Part shown: positions 7,690-15,589 of the stretch, piece by piece
Layout of the letters: each line of letters starts with the position of its first letter
How positions within the stretch are numbered: the first letter of the stretch is position 1
From: JBBQZL01 sp038207745
GTDB taxonomy: Bacteria; Actinomycetota; Thermoleophilia; Solirubrobacterales; 70-9
Assembly: GCA_038207745.1 (NCBI GenBank)
Contig: JBBQZL010000005.1
Coordinates: forward strand, 1 to 29,421
Length of the DNA: 29,421 nucleotides
Direction of reading: 5' to 3'
Program-made: the position numbers and the translations under genes
The notes under the pieces: model-generated
Databases searched by the model: none
What the model saw: the letters and a program-made list of their open reading frames with translations, nothing else
Told to the model about the DNA's origin: nothing

Positions 7690-8157
7690 CTAGCTCGGAG
7701 TCGAGCGACGACGGGCTCGGAGCATTACGAAGCCGCCTGAAAGAAGCGCGAGCAAAAGGATGCCACCGAGAATGGGGAGCCACGATGAGCCGCTGGAGGT
7801 GTTGACCGGCGTATCGGTCTGTGGCTTGCTGTTGCCAACCGTTGCGTTCCCGCTCTTGACCTCATCCCCGTTTGGGTTAGTCTGCGACTTGTCGCCGTTT
7901 CCGCCGGTCGTCGTAGAGTCAGGGGTAGTGGTTTCGGTCCCCCCTGTCGAAGTACCGGTACTCGGCGAAGTCGTCGGGTTTGTAGAACTGCCGGTGCCGC
8001 CATCGTTGGCGCCGTTCGAGCCTCCGCCGATTCCGCCACCCTGACTCTTACCGGTCGGACTGGGTAGTGGCTCTGTGTATTGATCCGCAGCCGATGATGC
8101 AATAGCACCGAATGGGACCGCAGCGAAAACCAGAAATGCAGCCAGGCAAGCAACCAA
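7690..8157 (-). CDS. Small secreted, membrane-anchored QY-type protein
   Basis: Not a family I can name. The protein has a signal-peptide-like hydrophobic stretch (LVACLAAFLVFAAVPFGAIA), then ASSAADQYTEPLPSP. A linker of about 90 residues rich in Gly, Ser, Thr and Asn follows, then a C-terminal membrane segment (WLPILGGILLLALLSGGFVM) and a basic tail, LRARRRSTPS. This predicts a surface protein with its linker outside the membrane and its C-terminus inside; no LPXTG motif is seen. The start is uncertain. TTG 8157 gives no positive N-region, yet the frame stays open upstream with basic residues (SRKTVRAS) and ATG codons at 8325 and 8415. All these starts overlap the divergent ligase-like gene. 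Its QY motif after the signal peptide recurs in two remnants near 20.5-21.1 kb. Confidence 0.7.
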   Translation of the reverse strand: MVACLAAFLVFAAVPFGAIASSAADQYTEPLPSPTGKSQGGGIGGGSNGANDGGTGSSTNPTTSPSTGTSTGGTETTTPDSTTTGGNGDKSQTNPNGDEVKSGNATVGNSKPQTDTPVNTSSGSSWLPILGGILLLALLSGGFVMLRARRRSTPS

Positions 8158-10124
8158 AAACAGCGAAGCGCGGACAGTTTTCCTTGAAGGGGAGTGAGAT
8201 CCTCGCGTTTGCTGCGCCCGCTGTCGCGATCCTGTGCCTGTCCCTTGCGGACGGAGGCTACGGACTGGAAGCCCGCTGTATAGCGGGGATCGGTGCGTGG
8301 CTGCTTGTGATCTTGTTGATCGCATCGGGAGTTGGCTCAAAACTCGTCCTCGGTCGACTGGTCTATTTCTCGGTCGGAGTGATCCTGGCTCTTGCTGCAC
8401 TGAGTTTCGCCTCATCTCTTTGGTCGGGTTCAGTCGAACGGAGTTTCTTCGAGGCTGAACGCGTCCTAGTTTACCTAGGGATGTTCATCGCCGTGCTGCT
8501 CATAGCCCAAACAGCACAACTTCGTCAACGTTTCGCTGAAGGGCTCACATTTGCGGTCGGAGTTGTGGCTGTGCTCGCTCTGATAAGCCGCCTGGCTCCC
8601 GACATCCTGACCGCCAGTAATCCCGATCCTATCGGGGCGAGGCTCCATTTTCCGCTTGGTTACTGGAATGCAGACGGCACCCTGTTCGGAATCGGACTGG
8701 TGCTGCTTGCTTGGATGAGCCGCAATGGTTCAACCGCATTTTTTCGTTGGATTTCTATGGCAACGGCACCTGCTGCGCTGCTGGCCCTCTACTTCACATA
8801 TTCGAGAGGCGGTCTCCTCGCTGCCATTTTAGGCGGGGGACTACTGATCGCGTTCTCGCACCACCGCCTCTGGCACCTATTCGTGATCGCGATTTCCGCG
8901 CTTGCAACCGTCCCGGCGATCATCTTGATCCAGGACCGGCGTGAACTGGCGGATGGGGTTCTTGGGCAGGCTGCGAAGGATCAGGGTGCGACCGTCGGCA
9001 TCGCACTCATCGTCGGTATCGTCCTCAGTCTTGTCGCCTTCGGTCTTCTCAACCGGGTTCGAGACCGAAACAGCCCCCTCGGCAAACGAGCGGTGGGCTT
9101 CTCGCGCGATCTACGGACCCTGCGCGTCATCGGCGGTGCCTTGGCAGTCATCGCGATCGGCTTGCTGCTCGCGGTCGGCGGACGCACATGGGACAGCTTC
9201 GCCAGCCCAGATCTGGCGTTCCCGGATCGTCCGGAAGAACACTTCTCCCAGCTATCGGGCGCGGGACGAAACGATTTCTGGCGAGTCGCCATCGACTCAT
9301 TCGAGGACAAGCCGATACTCGGATCTGGCGCCGGGACCTACGAGTTCGATTGGGAGCTACGCCGCTCGATCGACGTCCCGGTCCAAGACGCTCACTCCCT
9401 CTACCTGGAGATGTTCGCCGAGCTCGGCATCGTTGGCGGACTGCTTATTTTGGCCCTGGTCGGAGGTCTGATCTGGATCGGGATATCGGCATGGCGTGGG
9501 GCCTCGGGACGAGAGCGTGAACTGTGCTCGGCGTTGCTCGCCGCGATGATCACCTTCGCGGTGGGAGCCGCCTTTGATTGGTTCTGGGAAATACCTGCAC
9601 TGGGTGCGGTCTTTTTTCTATGCGCCGGTGTTCTTGTTTCTGTGAGGTCCGCACAACTTGCAGCGGTCGACTTTGGGGTCGAGCGGCCCGACCGGGGCAG
9701 TTCGTACGGGATCGCGCTCGCCGGACTCGCGCTTGGATGGATTTCCATCGCCGCGATGGTCGGACCATTGCTGATGCAACGCGAGCTCACGATGAGCCAA
9801 GAGGCAGCTGCAAGCGGGGATATCCAGACCGCATTTAACCGCGCCCAGACCGCCCGGTCCATCCAACCGTGGGCCGCAACGCCGTATGTGCAGCTCGGAG
9901 GATTGGCGGAACTCAGGGGCGGATATACGATTGCCGAGAAGTTTTACGAACAAGCAACTGCACGGGAGGGAGACAACTGGCAGCTCTGGTATCTGAGGAG
10001 CCGCGCCGCGTATTCCGCGGGCGATGCGGGTGCCTCAGCACTGATGTTTGAGCGAGCCAGGCAACTCAATCCGCGTGCCCCTGAACTCCAGCAATCCAGT
10101 CCAGCAGTCGAGACAACACCGTGA
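8112..10124 (+). CDS. O-antigen ligase/polymerase-like membrane protein with C-terminal TPRs
   Basis: A 670-residue polytopic membrane protein of the O-antigen ligase/WaaL-Wzy superfamily, which transfers or polymerises undecaprenyl-linked glycans on the outer face of the membrane. About ten or more hydrophobic segments run from residue 30 to about 560. The conserved outer loop has GRNDFWRVAIDSFEDKPILG near residues 384-403 and DAHSLYLEMFAELGIVGG near 424-441, where the conserved His sits. Residues about 564-660 form TPR-like helices (SGDIQTAFNRAQTARSIQP; DAGASALMFERARQLNP). Start choices are ATG 8112, ATG 8136 or TTG 8184; none has a good ribosome site. The 5' end overlaps or abuts the divergent QY-type gene. 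Base composition looks less GC-rich than lhr. Ligase and polymerase cannot be told apart from sequence. Confidence 0.88.
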   Translation: MGPQRKPEMQPGKQPKTAKRGQFSLKGSEILAFAAPAVAILCLSLADGGYGLEARCIAGIGAWLLVILLIASGVGSKLVLGRLVYFSVGVILALAALSFASSLWSGSVERSFFEAERVLVYLGMFIAVLLIAQTAQLRQRFAEGLTFAVGVVAVLALISRLAPDILTASNPDPIGARLHFPLGYWNADGTLFGIGLVLLAWMSRNGSTAFFRWISMATAPAALLALYFTYSRGGLLAAILGGGLLIAFSHHRLWHLFVIAISALATVPAIILIQDRRELADGVLGQAAKDQGATVGIALIVGIVLSLVAFGLLNRVRDRNSPLGKRAVGFSRDLRTLRVIGGALAVIAIGLLLAVGGRTWDSFASPDLAFPDRPEEHFSQLSGAGRNDFWRVAIDSFEDKPILGSGAGTYEFDWELRRSIDVPVQDAHSLYLEMFAELGIVGGLLILALVGGLIWIGISAWRGASGRERELCSALLAAMITFAVGAAFDWFWEIPALGAVFFLCAGVLVSVRSAQLAAVDFGVERPDRGSSYGIALAGLALGWISIAAMVGPLLMQRELTMSQEAAASGDIQTAFNRAQTARSIQPWAATPYVQLGGLAELRGGYTIAEKFYEQATAREGDNWQLWYLRSRAAYSAGDAGASALMFERARQLNPRAPELQQSSPAVETTP

Positions 10125-11638
10125 GAGCAAGGAAAATCGAGTCATCAAGGGGCGTTTCGACTGATCGGGAGACTGACCGATCCTTCGATCGACGCCCGCC
10201 GCACTCGGGAGTCCAGCGCGGTGACACGGAAAGCCCGGTTGTCGCAACACCTCGCAAGCGAGCTGCCGAGCGGTCCTGGCTACTGACCCGTTCTCTGGGC
10301 GCCTCGGACTGGCTGGGCTTGATCATCGCCCTGATGGTCACCACTGCAATCAGCACGGAGATGAACGTCGGCACATTGTTCTGGGCCGCCGCCTTCAGCC
10401 CACTCTGGGTCGTGGTGATGAAGCTTCATGGTCTTTACGACAACGACCGTCGCCGGATCCGACACAGCACCTTCGATGAACTTCCTCATCTGCTCTCGGC
10501 TGTCGCGATCGGAACCGTTCTTCTTGACGCGCTGCTCGCAATCTCACCGGTCGGCGGCCTTCCTACCGCGACCGCCCTTCTGATCGGTGTCCTCGCACTG
10601 GCCTTCGACACATCCGGCCGGGCGTCCGTACGAACATTTTGGAAGGCAACGACCGGCCTTGCAGTCGGGCTCGTCGTTGGTAGTCCTGAGGATGCAGCGC
10701 TGCTCGCCCGTCGGCTCAGGACTCATCCCGAAACCAGGATTGATGTCATCGGATACCTGGGTGCCGACAACGACCCCGAGGCCGCGGACGGTCTCCCCTA
10801 CATGGGCGCGACCACCGAGTTGGCCAGGATCATCGACGAGGCTCCGGTGGACCGGGTGATCCTCTCGAACCAAACGACCGGCGCGACCGAAGCCGAGTGG
10901 ATGATCGCCGAATGCAAGCGGGCCGGCATTGGCCTCACCATGCTGCCCAGAAACTTCACGATCCTCGGCCCGGGCATCGAGCTCAACCGTCTCGCCGAGG
11001 TGCCGGTGCTGGACTTCCGCTTCGCCGACCCCTCCCGGTCAACGCTCGTTTTGAAGCGCATCATGGACGTCGTGGTCGCGGTCATCGGCTTGATTCTCGC
11101 CGCACCGCTGCTGGTGATCGCTGCCATCCTGATCAAGCTGGATTCTCGCGGCCCCATCCTCTTCAAGCAGGACCGCGCCGGCAAGAACGGCAAGACCTTC
11201 CGCGTCCTCAAGCTGCGGACCATGTGCACCGACGCCGAAGACCGTCTCGGCGAGTTCGTCGACCTCTACGACCTCGAGCAGCCCGCGTTCAAGATCCGAA
11301 ACGACCCGAGGGTCACCCGGGTCGGCCGAGTTTTGAGGCGCTCGAGCCTCGATGAGATTCCTCAGATGTTCAACGTTCTCCGGGGTGACATGTCGCTGGT
11401 TGGGCCCCGTCCCGAGGAGGTCGCGGTGGTGGCGCTCTACAACGAACACCAGCGCGCCCGGCTCCTGGTCCGGCCCGGGCTCACTGGCCCGATGCAGATA
11501 TCGGGACGCGGCAGCCTCACCTTCGAGGAGCGGCTCGCGCTGGACCGCGACTATCTCGACAACGTCTCGATCGCAGGCGACGTCGCGATCCTGCTCCGAA
11601 CGCCGCGGGCGATCGTCCGCGGCGACGGCGCCTACTGA
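10121..11638 (+). CDS. Polyprenyl-phosphate sugar-1-phosphate transferase (initiating)
   Basis: A 505-residue membrane enzyme that starts glycan assembly by moving a sugar-1-phosphate from a nucleotide sugar to undecaprenyl phosphate. Residues about 55-165 hold four hydrophobic segments. Residues about 178-300 form a nucleotide-binding-like domain (VGSPEDAALLARRL). The catalytic domain begins near residue 310 (LKRIMDVVVAVIGLILAAPLL) and contains GPILFKQDRAGKNGKTFRV, KLRTMCTDAE, SLDEIPQMFNVLRGDMSLVG and PRPE near 428. These are the hallmarks of the bacterial sugar transferase family (WbaP/CpsE type). The start GTG at 10121 overlaps the ligase stop by 4 nt (GTGA), so the two are translationally coupled. 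The sugar specificity is not readable from sequence. Confidence 0.95.
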   Translation: MRARKIESSRGVSTDRETDRSFDRRPPHSGVQRGDTESPVVATPRKRAAERSWLLTRSLGASDWLGLIIALMVTTAISTEMNVGTLFWAAAFSPLWVVVMKLHGLYDNDRRRIRHSTFDELPHLLSAVAIGTVLLDALLAISPVGGLPTATALLIGVLALAFDTSGRASVRTFWKATTGLAVGLVVGSPEDAALLARRLRTHPETRIDVIGYLGADNDPEAADGLPYMGATTELARIIDEAPVDRVILSNQTTGATEAEWMIAECKRAGIGLTMLPRNFTILGPGIELNRLAEVPVLDFRFADPSRSTLVLKRIMDVVVAVIGLILAAPLLVIAAILIKLDSRGPILFKQDRAGKNGKTFRVLKLRTMCTDAEDRLGEFVDLYDLEQPAFKIRNDPRVTRVGRVLRRSSLDEIPQMFNVLRGDMSLVGPRPEEVAVVALYNEHQRARLLVRPGLTGPMQISGRGSLTFEERLALDRDYLDNVSIAGDVAILLRTPRAIVRGDGAY

Positions 11639-11658
11639 CGCCCAGCTAGGGTCAGCGA

Positions 11659-12537
11659 ATGCCCGCGGCCAAACAGCGCCTTAGCGTCGTAATCGTCAGC
11701 CATGGTGCCGATGAGCTGCTGCGCAACTGCTTGGGGTCGCTTCGTGCCCATCCACCCACCCTCGCTGAGATGGCCGTAACGGTCGTCGACAGCGGCAGCC
11801 CCGCCTCGACCCCCGAGATGGTCGAGCGCGAGTTCCCCGAGGTCGGCCTGATCCGCTACACGAATATCGGCTTCTCGGCAGCCAACAATCGGGTCCTTCG
11901 CCGTGTCACAGACGAGGTTTCCCTATTGCTCAATCCCGACACCGAGGTCCGGGCCGGCACCCTTGATGCTGTTTTGTGGAGGCTCGACGCGGAGCCGGGC
12001 ATCGGCATGGTCGGCTGCAAGCTCATGACGGCCGACGGAAGCCTTGACCACGCCTGCAAACGGTCGTTCCCGAATCCGTTCAGCGCTCTCTCCCACTTCA
12101 CGGGCATCGGGCGAGGCGAGGGCGCCGGAGCCCGGGCGAGCCAGTATCGGGCAACACACCTGGGCGACGACGAGGCGGGAGACGTCGACGCGATCAACGG
12201 CGCCTTCATGCTCGTCCGTCCCGAGGCCCTTCACGAGGTCGGCCTGCTCGACGAGGGATATTGGCTCTACATGGAGGACCTGGATTGGTGCGCGCGGTTC
12301 CACGTCGCCGGTTGGCGGGTCTTTTACGAGCCGGCGGGGACGGCTCTTCACGTCAAGGGCGGCTCCAGCAAGGGCCCCCGTGGTTTTCGCCAGGAAATCG
12401 CATTCCACCAGGGGATGGGACGCTTTTACCGCCGATTCCAGGCGCCGAGCGGCAACCCGCTGTTTAACGCCGTCGTCTACCTGGGTATCGAAGCGAAACT
12501 CGCTTTCGCACTTTTCAGGACACTGACGCGAAGCTGA
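11659..12537 (+). CDS. Family 2 glycosyltransferase (rhamnosyltransferase-like)
   Basis: A 292-residue GT-A fold enzyme. The nucleotide-sugar-binding start SVVIVSHGADELLRNCL (residues 9-25) and VVDSGS (about 41-46) lead to the metal-binding region LLNPDTEVR at about 89-97. GAFMLVRPEAL (about 180-190) and the catalytic-loop YMEDLDWCARFHVAGW (about 204-219) follow. The pattern is close to WbbL-type dTDP-rhamnose transferases, which fits the rml operon 1.6 kb away; this donor is an inference. It starts with ATG 20 nt after the sugar-phosphate transferase gene and probably shares its transcript. It is cytosolic and membrane-associated, adding a sugar to a lipid-linked acceptor. Confidence 0.93.
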   Translation: MPAAKQRLSVVIVSHGADELLRNCLGSLRAHPPTLAEMAVTVVDSGSPASTPEMVEREFPEVGLIRYTNIGFSAANNRVLRRVTDEVSLLLNPDTEVRAGTLDAVLWRLDAEPGIGMVGCKLMTADGSLDHACKRSFPNPFSALSHFTGIGRGEGAGARASQYRATHLGDDEAGDVDAINGAFMLVRPEALHEVGLLDEGYWLYMEDLDWCARFHVAGWRVFYEPAGTALHVKGGSSKGPRGFRQEIAFHQGMGRFYRRFQAPSGNPLFNAVVYLGIEAKLAFALFRTLTRS

Positions 12538-12656
12538 GGACAAAGAATCGGGAGTTTGGATCCGCTACTTTGACAGATCTTCGCTGTTGTAACCGCTAGC
12601 CCTTGATTGACGCGAAACCCGCGTTTCTCCGCGCCGACCAAAAGGAAACACTTAGC

Positions 12657-14135
12657 TTGCGACTCCGTACCAGGACCATCCTCATAGCACTCTGCTTCGC
12701 CCTCGTCGCGATGGCTTCGGCCACCGGTTCCGCGAGCGCCCGGCCGTTTTCGACCGGCGTCTTGGATGGGGATGTCTTCTACAGCGGAGACCCCCTCGCG
12801 TTCCAGCGGACCGAGAATTCCGGCGCGAAGTACGTGAAGGTGAACCTCTACTGGAACGCCATTGCACCCAATACGGAGCAGCCGGCGCCGCCCGATGGTT
12901 TCAACCCTAAGGACCCCGCAGACCCCAACTACAGCTGGGGCGACTTCGACGAGTTCGTCAAGCAGGCCAACAGTCACAACCTCGAGCCGGTTCTCGATGT
13001 CGTGAACGCACCCAGGTGGGCCCGTAACCCTGCGGGATGCACGAACGATCCTGAGTGCGCGCCCAAGCCGGCTGCATTCGCCTCGTTCGCCACCGCACTG
13101 GCCGAGCGCTATTCGGGTGACTTCACCCCAACCGGAGACATCCTGCCGCTGCCGAGGGTCAAGTACTTCCAGACCTGGGTTGAGGTCAACCATCGTTTCT
13201 TCTTCAAGCCGGGAATCAGACAGGGAATTGGCAAGACCGTCAACACTTACCGGACGGTCCTCAATCGCTTCTACAACGCGATCCACGCCGTCAAGTCGAA
13301 CAACGTCGTCATCTCATCCGGACTGGCGCCGATCGCCCGACCGGGCACCGTTATCGGCCCGCTCGACTTCATGCGCCGACTGCTCTGCATGACCGGCAAG
13401 GCTCATCCGAAGCCGCTCAAGAGGTGCAGGGCCAAGACGAAGTTCGATGTCTGGGCAACTCATCCGTATACGACCGGCGGACCCACCCACGCATCTGCCG
13501 GTAAGAACGACGTCTCGCTCGGGAACCTTCCTGACATGAACGCGATGCTGAGGGCCGCCGACAAGGCGAAGCACATCACCAACAATGTGGGACGGATCCC
13601 GTTCTGGGCAACCGAGTTCAGCTGGGACTCGAACCCGCCGGATCCGGGCGGCCTCAAGCCGTCCATCCTCGCCCGCTGGTCAGCTGAGGCGCAGTACCGG
13701 ATGTACAAGGCAGGTCTTGACGCAATGTTCTGGTTCGGTCTTCGCGATGAAGCCCCTGGTGGTCGCCCGCACAATCAGGTATATGACTCAGGTCTTTATC
13801 TCCGAGGCGACACGCTTGCCGATGACACCCCAAAGCGCGTCCTCAAGGCCTTCCGCTTCCCGGCCGTCGCACTTACGGCCAAGAAGGGCTTCATCTACTG
13901 GGGACGCACCCCGAACAGCAAGCCGGGCAAGGTGAAGATCCAGCTTCGCAACGGTGGCGGCTCCTACAGGACCGTCAAGACCGTGAAGGCCGGCGCTGGC
14001 GGGATCTTCTCCGGCCTCGTCAAAAAGAGGGGCGTCAAGAAGAACGGCAACGTCCGGGTGATTTCCGGAAACCAGACGTCTCTCGGCTTCTCACTCAAGT
14101 ACGTCAAGGACTTTCACCAACCGCCATTCGGCTAG
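12657..14135 (+). CDS. Secreted TIM-barrel glycosidase-like protein (GH-A clan type)
   Basis: A secreted protein of about 492 residues. I chose TTG 12657 because AAAGGA lies 10 nt upstream and the product then starts with a clean signal peptide (RLRTRTILIALCFALVA...SASA); an upstream TTG at 12603 is also open. The body is a (beta/alpha)8-type domain, with KYVKVNLYWNAIAP, HNLEPVLDVVNAPRWARNP, VISSGLAP and FDVWATHPYT. The putative nucleophile is in PFWATEFSWDS (Glu about 320). The acid/base position reads TWVEVNHRF (Glu about 176) instead of the usual W-N-E-P-N. A C-terminal beta domain (from about 400) begins KKGFIYWGRTPNSKPGKV. TTGACA at 12570-12575 could be a -35 box, but no convincing -10 follows. 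Substrate unknown; glycan trimming is a guess from context. Confidence 0.82.
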   Translation: MRLRTRTILIALCFALVAMASATGSASARPFSTGVLDGDVFYSGDPLAFQRTENSGAKYVKVNLYWNAIAPNTEQPAPPDGFNPKDPADPNYSWGDFDEFVKQANSHNLEPVLDVVNAPRWARNPAGCTNDPECAPKPAAFASFATALAERYSGDFTPTGDILPLPRVKYFQTWVEVNHRFFFKPGIRQGIGKTVNTYRTVLNRFYNAIHAVKSNNVVISSGLAPIARPGTVIGPLDFMRRLLCMTGKAHPKPLKRCRAKTKFDVWATHPYTTGGPTHASAGKNDVSLGNLPDMNAMLRAADKAKHITNNVGRIPFWATEFSWDSNPPDPGGLKPSILARWSAEAQYRMYKAGLDAMFWFGLRDEAPGGRPHNQVYDSGLYLRGDTLADDTPKRVLKAFRFPAVALTAKKGFIYWGRTPNSKPGKVKIQLRNGGGSYRTVKTVKAGAGGIFSGLVKKRGVKKNGNVRVISGNQTSLGFSLKYVKDFHQPPFG

Positions 14136-14139
14136 GTGG

Positions 14140-14688
14140 TTACCAGGGAAGGGTCGCGGCGATTTCCGCGAGCTTTGGTGCGGAGATGTCGCGCTTTGAG
14201 AGCAGCGGGTCCTCGACCGGCCACTCGATCCCGACATCGGGGTCATCCCAGGCGATGCCGCGCTCGGTGGCCGGATCGTAGAGGCTCGAGAGCTGGTACG
14301 AGACATCGGCAAGTTCGCTGAGCACGCAGAAGCCGTGGCCGAACCCCACGGGGACAAAGAGCTGCCGATGCTTCTCGTCGTCGAGCACATAGCCCTCCCA
14401 CTTGCCGAAGGTCGGTGAGTCGCTCCGCAGGTCGACCGCGACGTCGAAGATCGAACCGCGCGTACATCGCACTAGCTTTGCCTGCCCCGGAGAGGCCTGG
14501 AAGTGGACGCCGCGTAGGGTCCTTGCAACCGAGCGCGAGTGGTTGTGCTGCACGAAGGTGACATCAACTCCGAGATCGGCCCAGGCATCCGCTCTGAACG
14601 TCTCGACCAGGAATCCACGCGAGTCGCCGAAGACCTGCGGCTCGATCAGGGACAGGCCCTCGATCGTGGTTTCCAGACGCTCAGCCAT
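14140..14688 (-). CDS. rmlC: dTDP-4-dehydrorhamnose 3,5-epimerase RmlC
   Basis: A cupin-fold enzyme that epimerises C3 and C5 of dTDP-4-keto-6-deoxyglucose, the third step to dTDP-L-rhamnose. At 182 residues it has the normal length. It shows the family signatures GDSRGFLVETF (21-31), the catalytic His in LRGVHFQ (His62), VDLRSDSPTFGKWEG (85-99), VPVGFGHGF (112-120) and the tyrosine in ADVSYQLSSLYDP (Tyr131). The start ATG at 14688 overlaps the upstream methyltransferase stop by 8 nt. It is the last gene of the operon and ends 4 nt from the convergent secreted glycosidase-like gene. Confidence 0.96.
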   Translation of the reverse strand: MAERLETTIEGLSLIEPQVFGDSRGFLVETFRADAWADLGVDVTFVQHNHSRSVARTLRGVHFQASPGQAKLVRCTRGSIFDVAVDLRSDSPTFGKWEGYVLDDEKHRQLFVPVGFGHGFCVLSELADVSYQLSSLYDPATERGIAWDDPDVGIEWPVEDPLLSKRDISAPKLAEIAATLPW

Positions 14689-15589
14689 TCGTCACTCCAT
14701 CGGTCGCGGTCACGGTCACGGTGGGGTTGGATTCAGGTCGGGAAATGCCGACTGCAGCCAAAGCCTCGCCGCCTCCAGAGACCTGGTTACGAACCCAAAA
14801 GAGTGGATAGACGGCTGCGGCAATCGCGTAGCCGACTAGGAACCCAACTCCCGACGGAGTGAAGGCGCCGGAGCGCTTCTGCTGGAAGTTGGCGGCCGTG
14901 CCGAGCACGCTCGCCCGCTCGGCGATCCAGGTCGGCGAGAGGCCTGCGCCTATCATTGCGGCCTGTATGCCGGCCTTCGTGAAGTGGGTGCGGTGACGAG
15001 GTGTGTCGAGGGCCCACCAGGTCTCGCCCATCCGCTTCGATGCCCGCGAGCCGAAGTTCGGGACAGCAACCAACACACGGCCACCGGGCTTTAGCAGTGC
15101 GCGGGCGCGGCGCAGATCCTCGTGGGGCTCAACGACGTGCCCGAGGCTGTGATGAAAGGTCACCGCATCGAAGAGACCGTCGCCTTCGATGCCGGTCGCC
15201 AAAGTCCCGACAACGGTCTCGATGCCGGTCACCTTCCAGTCGCGGTCCTTGAGCGAGGCGAGCAGGTCTCCCCGCCCGCTCCCGACGTCGAGCACTGCAC
15301 CCGGCTCTTGCTTCGTGATCGTCCTGAAGAGCTTTGTCCGCGTCCGGAGCGCACTGACCATCTTCGCGAAGAGCACCGTGGCGCCGCTGCCGTCGTGTGG
15401 TCCATACAAGGAGTCATAGAAGGGAACCAACCCGGATTCCTCAACGAACGGCCCCGTGTTTCCGCTGCCGCAGCTGCCACAGACGAAAACCTCGAATCGG
15501 CCCTCGGCCACCCCCCTCCGGTCAGCGCCTTCGAGCGTCGGCGAGCCCGGCAAGACAGCACCACAGGCCGAACAAGCTGCTGCGCTCAC
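14681..15589 (-). CDS. Class I SAM methyltransferase with N-terminal zinc ribbon
   Basis: A 302-residue protein embedded in the rhamnose operon. Residues 6-40 carry two Cys pairs (CSAC at 6-9 and CGSC at 37-40), a likely zinc ribbon. The Rossmann methyltransferase core has motif I VLDVGSGRGDLL (about 98-109), an acidic strand end GIETV, FDAVTFHHSLGHVVEP, and LKPGGRVLVAVPNFGS. Near residues 247-265 is a hydrophobic stretch (VGFLVGYAIAAAVYPLFWV), suggesting membrane contact. The start is GTG with a GTGA overlap to rmlB. The acceptor is unknown. Its position between rmlB and rmlC suggests methylation of the glycan or of a lipid-linked intermediate, but this is inference. Confidence 0.88.
   Translation of the reverse strand: MSAAACSACGAVLPGSPTLEGADRRGVAEGRFEVFVCGSCGSGNTGPFVEESGLVPFYDSLYGPHDGSGATVLFAKMVSALRTRTKLFRTITKQEPGAVLDVGSGRGDLLASLKDRDWKVTGIETVVGTLATGIEGDGLFDAVTFHHSLGHVVEPHEDLRRARALLKPGGRVLVAVPNFGSRASKRMGETWWALDTPRHRTHFTKAGIQAAMIGAGLSPTWIAERASVLGTAANFQQKRSGAFTPSGVGFLVGYAIAAAVYPLFWVRNQVSGGGEALAAVGISRPESNPTVTVTATDGVTNG

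Noticed and set aside
12570..12599. TTGACA as a promoter for the secreted glycosidase-like gene
   Set aside because: The -35 box is perfect, but no acceptable -10 box lies 16-18 nt downstream, so it is not listed as a feature.
12477..13286. 269-codon minus-strand frame opposite the secreted glycosidase-like gene
   Set aside because: Antisense shadow; the plus strand has a signal peptide and TIM-barrel motifs.
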